A stretch of DNA of 64,000 nucleotides, taken from NCBI GenBank assembly GCA_023418475.1, contig JAEZZO010000029.1:124001-188000 (forward strand). Direction: 5' to 3'. The stretch is from Bacillota bacterium (GTDB lineage Bacteria > Bacillota > Clostridia > Lachnospirales > Lachnospiraceae). Shown here piece after piece: positions 1 to 6,901 of this stretch. The translations under genes and the position numbers were made by a program. The notes under the pieces are model-generated. The model did not search any database. It saw only the letters and a list, made by a program, of their open reading frames with translations, and was not told the DNA's origin. Position 1 is the first letter of the stretch, and the number at the start of each line of letters is the position of its first letter.

Positions 1-231
1 TTGCCAATCCGTTAATTGTATCTCCTCATCGCAAGGACGGCAAAGATCCTTTTCTATAAGAGAAGCTATCAGATCGTTTGTCTCAAGCTCGTGATTGCCA
101 TCACAGTAAAGAAGCTGCTCAAACTCTTCCTTTTTCAACCCTATGGCTAATCGATTGTTTCTTTTATAATAGGCAAAAGGAACAAGCTCCCATGAACGCA
201 GTGCAATATCTGGATTTAGTATATATCTCAT
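1..231 (-). CDS. Probable radical SAM peptide maturase, N-terminal 77 codons (runs off the window)
   Basis: The frame is open from an ATG at 231 to the window edge with no stop. Its start begins MRYILNPDIALRSWELVPFA and has a GAAAGGG ribosome site about 9 nt upstream. This N-terminal pattern (short strand, ALRSW, VPFAYY, then an acidic helix and an LC-x-x-C segment at residues 64-67) resembles the N-terminal domain of radical SAM/SPASM enzymes that modify ribosomal peptides in Clostridia. The catalytic CxxxCxxC cluster motif would lie outside the window, so the assignment is inferred from the N-terminal resemblance and from the precursor gene just upstream. Its likely role is to crosslink or epimerise the peptide encoded at 404-637. 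An unrelated protein cannot be excluded from 77 residues. Confidence 0.6.
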   Translation of the reverse strand, partial: MRYILNPDIALRSWELVPFAYYKRNNRLAIGLKKEEFEQLLYCDGNHELETNDLIASLIEKDLCRPCDEEIQLTDWQ

Positions 232-337
232 TTTTTGATTCCCTTTCTGAAAACATCTGCTTATTCTTTGGGACAGCAGCTTTCTAAAATGCTATGAATT
301 ATTTTAACTCTGCATTTACCTCTTATATAATTTTTTT

Positions 338-363
338 GAGGCAATGATTTTCATCACTGCCTC
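338..363 (-). other. Intercistronic stem-loop with GAAA tetraloop
   Basis: Read on the minus strand, an 11-bp stem (GAGGCAGTGAT pairing with ATCATTGCCTC, one G-U pair) closes a GAAA tetraloop. It lies 40 nt after the precursor stop and about 107 nt before the maturase start, and is followed by A-rich rather than T-rich sequence. It is therefore more likely an mRNA-stabilising or processing hairpin that keeps precursor message in excess over the enzyme than a full terminator. Confidence 0.6.
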
Positions 364-403
364 GAAGTATCCTTACAAGTGTTATTCAAATTTTATTTCA
401 AAA

Positions 404-637
404 TCAGCAATGGCTACTTGTACCGCTGATAATAAACATCGGACAGTACCCTCCGTTGACATTGTCCAGTTCCTCATCAGATATTTGGTTAGATTTAGAA
501 TTTAATCTTTCATAATAAATTTTTGCCTGTTCTTCACTTAGTTCCATACCGTTTTCTTTGGCAAGTGCAAAAAGCTCATTGGATGACTTAGCCTGCTTTG
601 CTTTTTCTAATATTTCCTGCGTTAAATTATTGTTCAT
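404..637 (-). CDS. Nif11-like double-glycine leader RiPP precursor peptide
   Basis: This 77-residue peptide has a helical acidic leader (residues 1-61), including an LTQEILEKAKQA stretch and a KENGMELSEEQA segment typical of Nif11-type leaders. An ELDNVNGG double-glycine processing site ends at residue 63. The remaining core is YCPMFIISGTSSHC, 14 residues with Cys at positions 2 and 14 of the core. The start has a clear AAAGGAAAGGAAG ribosome site. Cleavage after GG by a C39-type peptidase/exporter is known for the leader class; no such exporter is in the window. The neighbours are an Agr-type two-component system upstream and a probable radical SAM maturase downstream. The final product could be a crosslinked or cyclic signal peptide or a bacteriocin. 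Product chemistry is inference; precursor identity is fairly secure. Confidence 0.85.
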   Translation of the reverse strand: MNNNLTQEILEKAKQAKSSNELFALAKENGMELSEEQAKIYYERLNSKSNQISDEELDNVNGGYCPMFIISGTSSHC

Positions 638-746
638 TTACTTCTTCCTTTCCTTTGTGTGTTTTAATTGAAAAAAGTATTACCTGTGTATCAGTAAACA
701 CCTCCATTACCAATATCACAAAATTTCTTGTTACTGCAAAGATACC

Positions 747-802
747 ATAATAGTGTATTTTTTAGTGTTATATTACGTGAATCGACGGTTTTATTGCGTA
801 AA
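747..802 (-). promoter_or_regulatory. Predicted LytTR-regulator direct repeats and promoter of the RiPP genes
   Basis: On the minus strand TTTACGCAATAAAAC (788-802) and TTCACGTAATATAAC (767-781) are imperfect copies (11 of 15 identical) exactly 21 bp apart, i.e. two helical turns. That is the usual geometry of AgrA/ComE-type LytTR binding sites. A TATTAT -10 candidate sits at 747-752, and the 17-bp-upstream -35 position falls inside the proximal repeat and matches the consensus poorly, as expected for an activator-dependent promoter. The distal repeat overlaps the T-tract of the kinase terminator. Binding is inferred. Confidence 0.55.
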
Positions 803-835
803 ACAACACTCCCCTTGGCAGCAACCAAGGGGAGT
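800..835 (-). terminator. Rho-independent terminator after the sensor kinase
   Basis: A perfect 11-bp stem (ACTCCCCTTGG with CCAAGGGGAGT, 808-835) with a 6-nt loop is followed on the minus strand by GTTGTTTT. It begins 14 nt after the kinase stop codon and separates the two-component operon from the peptide genes. Confidence 0.85.
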
Positions 836-849
836 AAAATTTATTTCAT

Positions 850-2124
850 TCAATTTAGCGGAAGGATAAGCTGTATAATAAAAATGTTTTCTTTTTGTAT
901 GAAATCAACCATCCCACCGCACTTTTTTACAATGCGAACAATGCTTTTTACCCCAGTGCCGCCACCTTGCTTTGTGGTTTTTGGCAGACCATGTTCAAAC
1001 GTAACCACGTCACTACAGCTGTTTTTAACCTTGATCTTTAGAAGTTCTTCATCAGCTTCTGTAGTAAAGACAATGCTATACTCCGGCAAATTTGATTTCA
1101 AACAAGCTTCTAATGCGTTTTCCAAAATGTTAGAAAAAAGTGTACCAGTTTCTACCGCTGTGAGTGGAAGCTTCTCTGGAATATCAACATTGATAATAAA
1201 CTTAATATCATTTTGCTTTGTTTTGCGTTCATACATACGAAATATCGCATTTGCCACAGGGTTTTTACAATATTGGCATAGACTTGCTTCTTCAATACTT
1301 TTATCATATTCCTGCAAATACGACCTAGCACCGTCTACGTCACCACACGCCAGGTATTCCAGCAATAAGGCATTATGATGACGAAGATCATGGCGATTTT
1401 GTTTGGATATTGCTATAAAATCCTCGTAGGCATCCAATTCAGCCTTTAATATATCCTGTTGTGCTTTTATCTTAATATTCTCCTCAAGTATATCCGCCTC
1501 AGACGAAAAAGCTTTAAGCGAATAAAAAAGTGTTACGTATACCAGTATTCCTAATATAATAAGTAGAAATAGAGGCATAAACTGTCTGGTTAGTGTTTTT
1601 TGAATATCTCTGCTCGTATAGATGTAGTAAGCAAAATTGACAAACAGACCTAAAGAAATGAAGCAAAACACATACCAATGCTCAACTACCTTCCGATACA
1701 ACGGCCGCAAAAAAATATAAAACAGTACTATGATAAGGGTGTAAAGTAAAAAGCGCAAAAGTATGTTTGAATAAGCTGGATACGGCATAAATTGAGAAAA
1801 AACGTAGCTCAATACAGTTATTACAATTAGAACATTCGTTGCAGTCAAAAAGATAAAAAACCATTGCATAATATCATCAAGAAGCAAAAACTTCAAGACA
1901 ATACAGATGAATAATATCATGCAGGCATCTACCTTAGCAAGCGCAGTATAATTTTCCGTCTGATAAAAGTAAATGTTGACGCACATATTAATGAAAACTA
2001 TTGATGCCGTAACGAAAATCGTCACTTTTTTTCCATATTTGGGGCGCGCCATCATAAGTAGCATTACTGTCATCATGATATCCGTAACACTAGAACGTAA
2101 AACATTAGGCAAAAAATTATTCAT
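850..2124 (-). CDS. AgrC/ComD-like membrane sensor histidine kinase (GHKL)
   Basis: This is an integral-membrane peptide-sensing kinase. The N-terminal half has about six hydrophobic segments and ends in a linker coiled coil. The cytoplasmic part carries the H-box (QNRHDLRHHNALL), the N-box (FSNILENALEAC) and a G-box (GGGTGVKSIVRIV), the GHKL ATPase arrangement of AgrC-class kinases. An in-frame ATG lies 18 nt further upstream, but GAGGGG sits at the right distance before the ATG at 2124, so I use that. The start overlaps the stop of the response regulator by 8 nt, indicating translational coupling. The natural ligand is unknown; the core of the peptide encoded next to it is the obvious candidate. 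Confidence 0.88.
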   Translation of the reverse strand: MNNFLPNVLRSSVTDIMMTVMLLMMARPKYGKKVTIFVTASIVFINMCVNIYFYQTENYTALAKVDACMILFICIVLKFLLLDDIMQWFFIFLTATNVLIVITVLSYVFSQFMPYPAYSNILLRFLLYTLIIVLFYIFLRPLYRKVVEHWYVFCFISLGLFVNFAYYIYTSRDIQKTLTRQFMPLFLLIILGILVYVTLFYSLKAFSSEADILEENIKIKAQQDILKAELDAYEDFIAISKQNRHDLRHHNALLLEYLACGDVDGARSYLQEYDKSIEEASLCQYCKNPVANAIFRMYERKTKQNDIKFIINVDIPEKLPLTAVETGTLFSNILENALEACLKSNLPEYSIVFTTEADEELLKIKVKNSCSDVVTFEHGLPKTTKQGGGTGVKSIVRIVKKCGGMVDFIQKENIFIIQLILPLN

Positions 2125-2869
2125 TGACCGTCCCCTCACCAAACATATAATTGAAATAATTTTTTCTGATTTCTCGAAAATTACGCTTTATGATTGGAAC
2201 TGTTTTTCCGTTACGTAAAACAATTTCATCCGTTTCCATACTGCGAATTGCATTTTGATTTACTATGTATCCCCTATACGGAGCAATAAACTGACCATTG
2301 GAAAGCTTCTCAAGTTCAGAGAAGAGCTGTGATAACGATTCTCTTGTTTCGATTTGTTCACCGCTTTTAAGATACACGCTTTGAGCATGGTCAAAGCTTT
2401 CGATAAAAAGGATTTCATTTATATCAATGGTTTGAATATTACCTTTCTCCAACTTTAAGCAGATTCTCTTAGGCAAAAGCATCTCAAAACGCTCCATTGC
2501 TCTGTTCATCGCCTCATCAAACTGCTTTTTGGTAAATGGTTTCATAAGATAATGAGCAGCTTTGAGTGCAAATGCATCCACTGCAAACTCATCACTGTTG
2601 GTTAGAAAGATAATTTCTGTCTTATCCTTTCGTTTTCTAATTATTCTTGCTATATCAGTACCCAAAATCCCCGGCATACAGATATCTAGCAGTACAATAT
2701 CAAAACCAGCGTTTTTAGACAGTTCTTCTACAAACAGAAAGGAGTTATTGTATTCCTGAATTTCATATGGTTGTTCGGTTATAGTTTCCAAATAACATAA
2801 CAACACAGTTTTAATTAATTTGATTTGTTCTGTAGAATCGTCACAAATAGCAATTCGCAACAAGTTCAT
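2117..2869 (-). CDS. LytTR-family response regulator (AgrA/ComE-like)
   Basis: This 250-residue regulator has an N-terminal receiver domain (acidic pair CDD, phospho-acceptor Asp in VLLDICMPG, Lys in LMKPF) and a C-terminal LytTR DNA-binding domain (about residues 140-245, including LFIESFDHAQSVYLKSG and FIAPYRGYIVNQNAI). It has a GGGGG ribosome site. It forms an operon with the downstream kinase. The most likely target is the pair of 21-bp-phased repeats in front of the peptide precursor gene. Confidence 0.92.
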   Translation of the reverse strand: MNLLRIAICDDSTEQIKLIKTVLLCYLETITEQPYEIQEYNNSFLFVEELSKNAGFDIVLLDICMPGILGTDIARIIRKRKDKTEIIFLTNSDEFAVDAFALKAAHYLMKPFTKKQFDEAMNRAMERFEMLLPKRICLKLEKGNIQTIDINEILFIESFDHAQSVYLKSGEQIETRESLSQLFSELEKLSNGQFIAPYRGYIVNQNAIRSMETDEIVLRNGKTVPIIKRNFREIRKNYFNYMFGEGTVNE

Positions 2870-2914
2870 CTTCCCCCATTTCTATCATCGGTTTCCATTT
2901 TATTCATACAACAA

Positions 2915-2973
2915 ATTATACTATAATTCCCCATAAATAAATAGTAAATACTGCAGTGTAACCAAGTGTAACC
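2915..2973 (-). promoter_or_regulatory. Candidate promoter of the two-component operon with tandem 9-mers
   Basis: On the minus strand a TATAAT -10 box lies at 2915-2920 with only a weak -35 (TATTTA) at 17 bp. Just upstream the 9-mer GGTTACACT occurs twice at 10-bp spacing (2955-2963 and 2965-2973). The repeat could be a regulator site. The sequence does not resemble the repeats in front of the peptide gene. Confidence 0.4.
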
Positions 2974-2987
2974 ATAAATATTTCTAC

Positions 2988-3024
2988 AAAAAAACGGGAA
3001 AGCCTTATTTTCTAAGGTTTTCCC
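2988..3024 (-). terminator. Terminator of ssrA
   Basis: On the minus strand an interrupted hairpin (GGGAAAACCTTA, loop, TAAGGCTTTCCC) is followed by GTTTTTTTG. It starts about 15 nt after the tmRNA 3' end. Confidence 0.8.
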
Positions 3025-3038
3025 ATCTAATTCAAGTA

Positions 3039-3419
3039 TGGAGCTGAGGGGAGTTGAACCCCTGTCCGAAAGCCCATCCATTGCAGTTTCTCCCATTACA
3101 GTCAATCTACTATGCATGCCTTAGCACTATTCGCATAGCACCTTACATGCTGTTCCCTCCATCTGACGCCGACAGACAGGCTTCAGACTTTAGTAGCTTC
3201 ATAGATCTTTTACCTTCTCAAAGCTTTGAAGATAAAGGGCCCCGCTAATTTGATGCCGAGTTCTTCAGCCGCGAGTTGCTAAAGGTCGACAAGCTGCTAT
3301 GCAGCAGCTAATTCGTAATTATCGTTTGCGTTTAATTTTATTTCTAAGTTGGTGACGCAGTCCTAGTCTGCGAATGGCTTCCACAACTTCTAAACCCCCG
3401 TCGAAACCAGTACAACCCC
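3039..3419 (-). ncRNA. ssrA: tmRNA (transfer-messenger RNA)
   Basis: The RNA begins GGGGTTGTACTGGTTTCGACGG and ends with a T-arm and CAGCTCC-A. The 5' GGGGTTG and 3' CAGCTCC form the 7-bp acceptor stem. The tag reading frame (3297-3329) encodes ANDNYELAAA followed by TAG. The base after the discriminator A is T (ATAC), so CCA is not encoded and must be added enzymatically. With SmpB it rescues stalled ribosomes and tags the nascent chain for proteolysis. The partner gene smpB is 30 kb away at 33272. Open frames on either strand across this gene are shadows of the RNA. Confidence 0.97.
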
Positions 3420-3521
3420 GTTAGGTAAGATTGTAATTGCCGGATCGTTAGCTTTTGGAATACATCCTGCTTTGCAATTTTTATTGCCTATCCGCAATAT
3501 CCGGTTTTCAAACGCATTTTT

Positions 3522-3550
3522 ATCATAGTATAATTTGTTGTTTCCGTCAA
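3522..3550 (-). promoter_or_regulatory. Promoter of ssrA
   Basis: On the minus strand TTGACG (3545-3550), a 17-bp spacer and TATGAT (3522-3527) form a strong vegetative promoter. It would start RNA about 95 nt before the mature tmRNA 5' end, so RNase P processing is implied. It gives ssrA its own transcription independent of smpB. Confidence 0.75.
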
Positions 3551-3626
3551 GCGTTTACGATAAAATTTTCAAGAATTTTACTGACAATATTGCCTGTTCT
3601 ATCCTACTTTGCATTATCTTTGAAGT

Positions 3627-4082
3627 ATGGCAATTATCAAGGTGTAACATTTAAGAAAAGCTTTTGGAACTCATGAAGTGCTGAAAGATATTGATTTTAG
3701 CATCGATAAAGGCGAGGTAATATGTATCATCGGCTTCTCCGGTTCAGGCAAATCTACATTGCTGCGATGCTTAAATCGATTGGAAACTCCGACAAGCGGC
3801 ACAGTCTATTTCGGAGATGAAATCATCGGAGGCTCCCAGAAGAAAATTAATGAATACCGCGCGAAGGTAGGAATGGTGTTCCAATCCTTTAATTTATTCA
3901 ATAATATGACCCTTCTTGAAAATTGTATGTCCGGCTGCAGAAAGGTTCTGAAAAAGAGCAAGGAAGAGGCTCATACGATTTCAATCAAATATTTAAGAAA
4001 AGTAGGAATGACACCCTATATCAATGCAAAGCCTGAAAATCCCAGAACAAAAGAATTCTTATCTAGGTTTATGCAAGGCTAA
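3627..4082 (+). pseudogene. Decayed polar amino-acid ABC transporter ATPase (GlnQ-like)
   Basis: From an ATG at 3627 the frame reads MAIIKV, then a TAA at 3645, then continues in frame as HLRKAFGTHEVLKDIDF. Walker A follows, altered to GFSGSGKST where proline is normal after the first glycine, and the Q-loop (VGMVFQSFNLF) is present. After NAKPEN the sequence jumps to the family's C-terminal end (PRTKEFLSRF), so the LSGGQ signature, Walker B and H-loop are missing, about 90-100 residues. A nonsense codon plus an internal deletion mean it cannot be a working ATPase. No permease or binding protein for it lies nearby. It is the only gene-sized plus-strand coding remnant here besides its neighbour. 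Confidence 0.85.
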
Positions 4083-4108
4083 AACATTCATGAAAGAGTG
4101 ATTGCACA

Positions 4109-4319
4109 GTGGATTATCTCACCAGGAATATTGCATTTAATTTATTTAAAGAAAATTCGTACGGGGAAAAACATGAGCCTGGATGAAACTGCCGAGCAAA
4201 CCGGTGTCAGTAAAAGTATGCTTGGACAGATTGAGAGAGGAGAAGCGAATTCCTCGATCGGATGTTTGGGTAAAATAGTAAGCGGTTTAAGAGTAGGATT
4301 AACCGAATGTAAATTATGA
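4109..4319 (+). pseudogene. Decayed HTH (XRE-type) regulator fragment
   Basis: A GTG at 4109 opens VDYLTRNIAFNL. The frame is then lost through a 4-bp tandem duplication (TTTA repeated) and resumes as KKIRTGKNMSLDETAEQTGVSK, continuing through an XRE helix-turn-helix (KSMLGQIERGEAN). The protein stops at 4319, where the cupin half of this common HTH-cupin family would begin. A frameshift plus a missing C-terminal domain mark it as dead. It directly follows the decayed ABC ATPase gene; the two may derive from one lost amino-acid uptake locus. Confidence 0.75.
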
Positions 4320-4448
4320 TCTGACCCTAAACAGTGAACGTGTCAGGGTAAATAACTGCGTGACATTGATAAAGGATTTATCTTACGATCAAATTTCCTT
4401 GATTAGTATTAAATTCCTAACGTCATGGTCAGTCCTTCTTATAATACC

Positions 4449-4487
4449 CCCTGTTGTCATTATGAAAAAACATATATGACAACAGGG
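4449..4487. repeat. Inverted repeat in the 4320-4625 intergenic stretch
   Basis: Perfect 11-bp arms CCCTGTTGTCA and TGACAACAGGG flank a 17-nt A-rich loop. Neither side has a T-tract, so it is a poor terminator. Apart from this hairpin I see no gene or promoter in the 306 bp between the decayed HTH gene and the GH42 gene. Confidence 0.5.
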
Positions 4488-4625
4488 CGGTATGTTTCTA
4501 AATAGTCAGCTATATAAAGCTATTTCGATTATTTTTCATTCTAATACTTGAACGGTAGCTATATGGAATTTATTATAATTGGTGAAAGGGTTTTCGTATT
4601 AATGCAAACGAAAAGAAAAATCAGC

Positions 4626-6650
4626 TTATTGAGACAAGTCCACCGTAACAATCAAAAACCCATTACGTTCCACCTTCCGAACACCCTGCAAAATTTCACC
4701 CGTCAGGTAGTCCCTCGCATGTTCCGGTAATACAATCTCACTTTCGCAGGAATTAAAGTTCATTATAAAGTAAATATCCTTTTTCCCCAGCCGTCTCCTT
4801 ACAATATCGAATTTGTCATCACCGATAATTACGTTTTTCGTTAAGCCTGCATTTTCTGCCATAGAATTCAAAACTACTGCCATATACTCCTTTAAAAGAT
4901 CTGTTCCGATATAATAAGCCCTTCCTTTACCGAATCGGTTCATGGATATTACTCCCTGCCCGGCTTTATAATCATCCCTGTAGTCTGCAAGCATTTTTGC
5001 GCTTCCCGACAACAGCTCACTCCATAGATCATCCTCTGTATCAAAGGATGCCTTACCGTCTTGATAGGACAGTCCTGTTTTATTATCCCGGAATACCGGT
5101 TCCACTTCTTCTATGTTTACTGCGAAAACTTCTGTAAGTCCTGCCGGTAAAGTTTGCGTATAACCAATATTGTCTTCATTTTTTACACTGGTTAAAAAGG
5201 TAGCCACCAGGGTGCCGCCATTTTCTACATAATTCCTTAGTTTGTCCTGTATCTTCTTTGTCAGTACAAAGCCGGTTGGTAGTATGATCAGCTTATATCT
5301 GCTAAAATCCTGTTCATAGGATATGACATCGCTGTTTATTCCCTTCTCCATCAGACAATCGTACCATTTATTACAATAAGTAAGATAGCTAAATACCGGA
5401 TCATTCACCGGTTTGATGCGTAGTGCCCAGTAAGTATCGTAATCCAGGCAGATTGCCGCTTCATTGCCAAATTCGGCTGCTGAAAGCGGTTCCAGCTTAC
5501 AAAGCAGCGAAGCGGTTTCCTGCATCTCATAATATCTGCGTCTTTTTACTCCATCCAGGTCAACGATCGCATAATTTAACTGCTCTGCACCAAACGGAAA
5601 GCTTCGGAATTGGAAATGCAGCAGCATCTGGGCACCATGGGCAAAGGATTGTATCACTGCCTGTTTCAGCGCGCCGGGATTTGGCTGCTTTCTTCCTGAG
5701 CCATACAGACGGTGGCCTCCGCCTGAGACAAATTCCATTACCCAGAAGGGCTTTCCCTCCTTTACACCACGTGCAAATGCATAGGGAAAGGAATTGATTG
5801 CAGCATCGCGAAGGCCCGGATAGAAGTCAAAGCCATAGCAGTCCAGTTCTTTTGTACTTTTATAGTAATTGATACTGTTAGTAGCCAGACCCGTGGCATT
5901 GGTTGTAACGGGGTATTTGGTATGCTCTTTCAACAGGAAGGTCTGTATATTCTGGAATTCTGTCAGGCTGTCACTGCAAAAGCGTTCAAAATCCAGGCGG
6001 ATGGAGGGATTCTCGAAAAAGGAATTGATCTGAACTGCCGCATCCACCTCAATTGGATTTACAGGAGGATTAATCTGGGAGAAACTTGTATATTCCTGCG
6101 ACCAGAATACTCCTCCGGTTCTGGCATTCAATTCTTCAATCGTACCATACTTCTTATTAAGCCAGTTACGGAACTTCTCCGTACAAACCGGACAGGTACA
6201 CCTTCCGGTAACCTCCTGCGCCAGTTCATTATCAATCTGAAATCCCGCCACATAAGGGTTTTGTCCATAATGCAGGGCAATCTGCTCTGTAATTTGAGCG
6301 CAATAAGTCCGGTATCTTTCGTTATTATAACAGTAATGTCTTCTGCCTCCGAAGGGTCGTTTCACTCCCCTGTTGTCCTTATAGAGAATATCCGGATCAG
6401 CTTCTATCATCCAGGCAGGAGGACAAGCGGTGGGGGTGCAGACGATCGTCTTTATACCGGCCTTACCCAGCCGTTCGACTACCGGATCAAGCCATTCAAA
6501 ATGGTATTCCCCTTCTTTTGGTTCAAACCTACACCATGCAAATTCTCCCATCCGGACTGTATTGATTCCTGATTCTATGATCAGCTCCAGGTCATGCTCT
6601 AAATCTTCTCTATCCTTCTGCTCCGGATAATACGAAACTCCATATAACAT
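4626..6650 (-). CDS. GH42 beta-galactosidase, cytoplasmic
   Basis: This 674-residue enzyme has normal GH42 length: a TIM barrel from the first residues (YGVSYYPEQ), a trimerisation-type middle domain and a C-terminal beta domain. The acid/base is Glu142 in GFQIDNELAQEV and the nucleophile Glu306 in FWVMEFVSGG. A CTCPVC cluster at 151-156, with Cys107, matches the structural zinc site of many GH42 enzymes. No signal peptide is present. It likely removes terminal beta-galactose from imported oligosaccharides. It is the last gene of the long minus-strand enzyme series, 251 bp after the fucosidase. The ribosome site is GAGAGG. Confidence 0.93.
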   Translation of the reverse strand: MLYGVSYYPEQKDREDLEHDLELIIESGINTVRMGEFAWCRFEPKEGEYHFEWLDPVVERLGKAGIKTIVCTPTACPPAWMIEADPDILYKDNRGVKRPFGGRRHYCYNNERYRTYCAQITEQIALHYGQNPYVAGFQIDNELAQEVTGRCTCPVCTEKFRNWLNKKYGTIEELNARTGGVFWSQEYTSFSQINPPVNPIEVDAAVQINSFFENPSIRLDFERFCSDSLTEFQNIQTFLLKEHTKYPVTTNATGLATNSINYYKSTKELDCYGFDFYPGLRDAAINSFPYAFARGVKEGKPFWVMEFVSGGGHRLYGSGRKQPNPGALKQAVIQSFAHGAQMLLHFQFRSFPFGAEQLNYAIVDLDGVKRRRYYEMQETASLLCKLEPLSAAEFGNEAAICLDYDTYWALRIKPVNDPVFSYLTYCNKWYDCLMEKGINSDVISYEQDFSRYKLIILPTGFVLTKKIQDKLRNYVENGGTLVATFLTSVKNEDNIGYTQTLPAGLTEVFAVNIEEVEPVFRDNKTGLSYQDGKASFDTEDDLWSELLSGSAKMLADYRDDYKAGQGVISMNRFGKGRAYYIGTDLLKEYMAVVLNSMAENAGLTKNVIIGDDKFDIVRRRLGKKDIYFIMNFNSCESEIVLPEHARDYLTGEILQGVRKVERNGFLIVTVDLSQ

Positions 6651-6770
6651 CTCTTCATTCCTCTCTCATTTGTTAAATACAAAAGTGTACCCTATAAACT
6701 CCTTCGATAATACTCTAAAATGTATCGCTTTCATTCTGCGCGTGATGCTACACATACCCCAGAGGGTTTA

Positions 6771-6797
6771 TTTCATAGGACGAACTATCCTATGAAA
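6771..6797. repeat. Hairpin between GH29 and GH42 genes
   Basis: Perfect 10-bp arms TTTCATAGGA and TCCTATGAAA surround a 7-nt loop. The minus-strand side lacks a clean T-tract, so it may be a weak terminator, a processing site or an operator. Confidence 0.45.
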
Positions 6798-6901
6798 TGA
6801 AACAATTACAAAAACTACTTCTATGCCAATCCCATTTATAGTATTATGCTATTCATGCTAAAAGTGCTTTGAAAGAAGTCTCTGCACTTTAAAATCTGCA
6901 T

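Noticed and set aside
640..758. Short upstream frame ATG-GAG-GTG in the precursor leader (about 25 codons, minus strand)
   Set aside because: It overlaps the precursor start and has no ribosome site; no support for translation.
728..1378. 216-codon plus-strand frame
   Set aside because: Antisense to the AgrC-like kinase, with no ribosome site and composition that mirrors the kinase.
2866..3248. Open frames on both strands (2866-3117 minus, 3054-3248 plus)
   Set aside because: They lie across the tmRNA gene and its terminator; the RNA structure and tag explain the sequence.
3039..4319. Phage or integrative-element attachment at ssrA
   Set aside because: No integrase, no duplicated tmRNA 3' end and the foreign-looking content lies on the 5' side of the gene.
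6719..6735. CRE-like catabolite-control site (TGTATCGCTTTCA)
   Set aside because: One base short of the CcpA consensus spacing and a mismatch in the conserved half; no other good CRE found in the island to support it.
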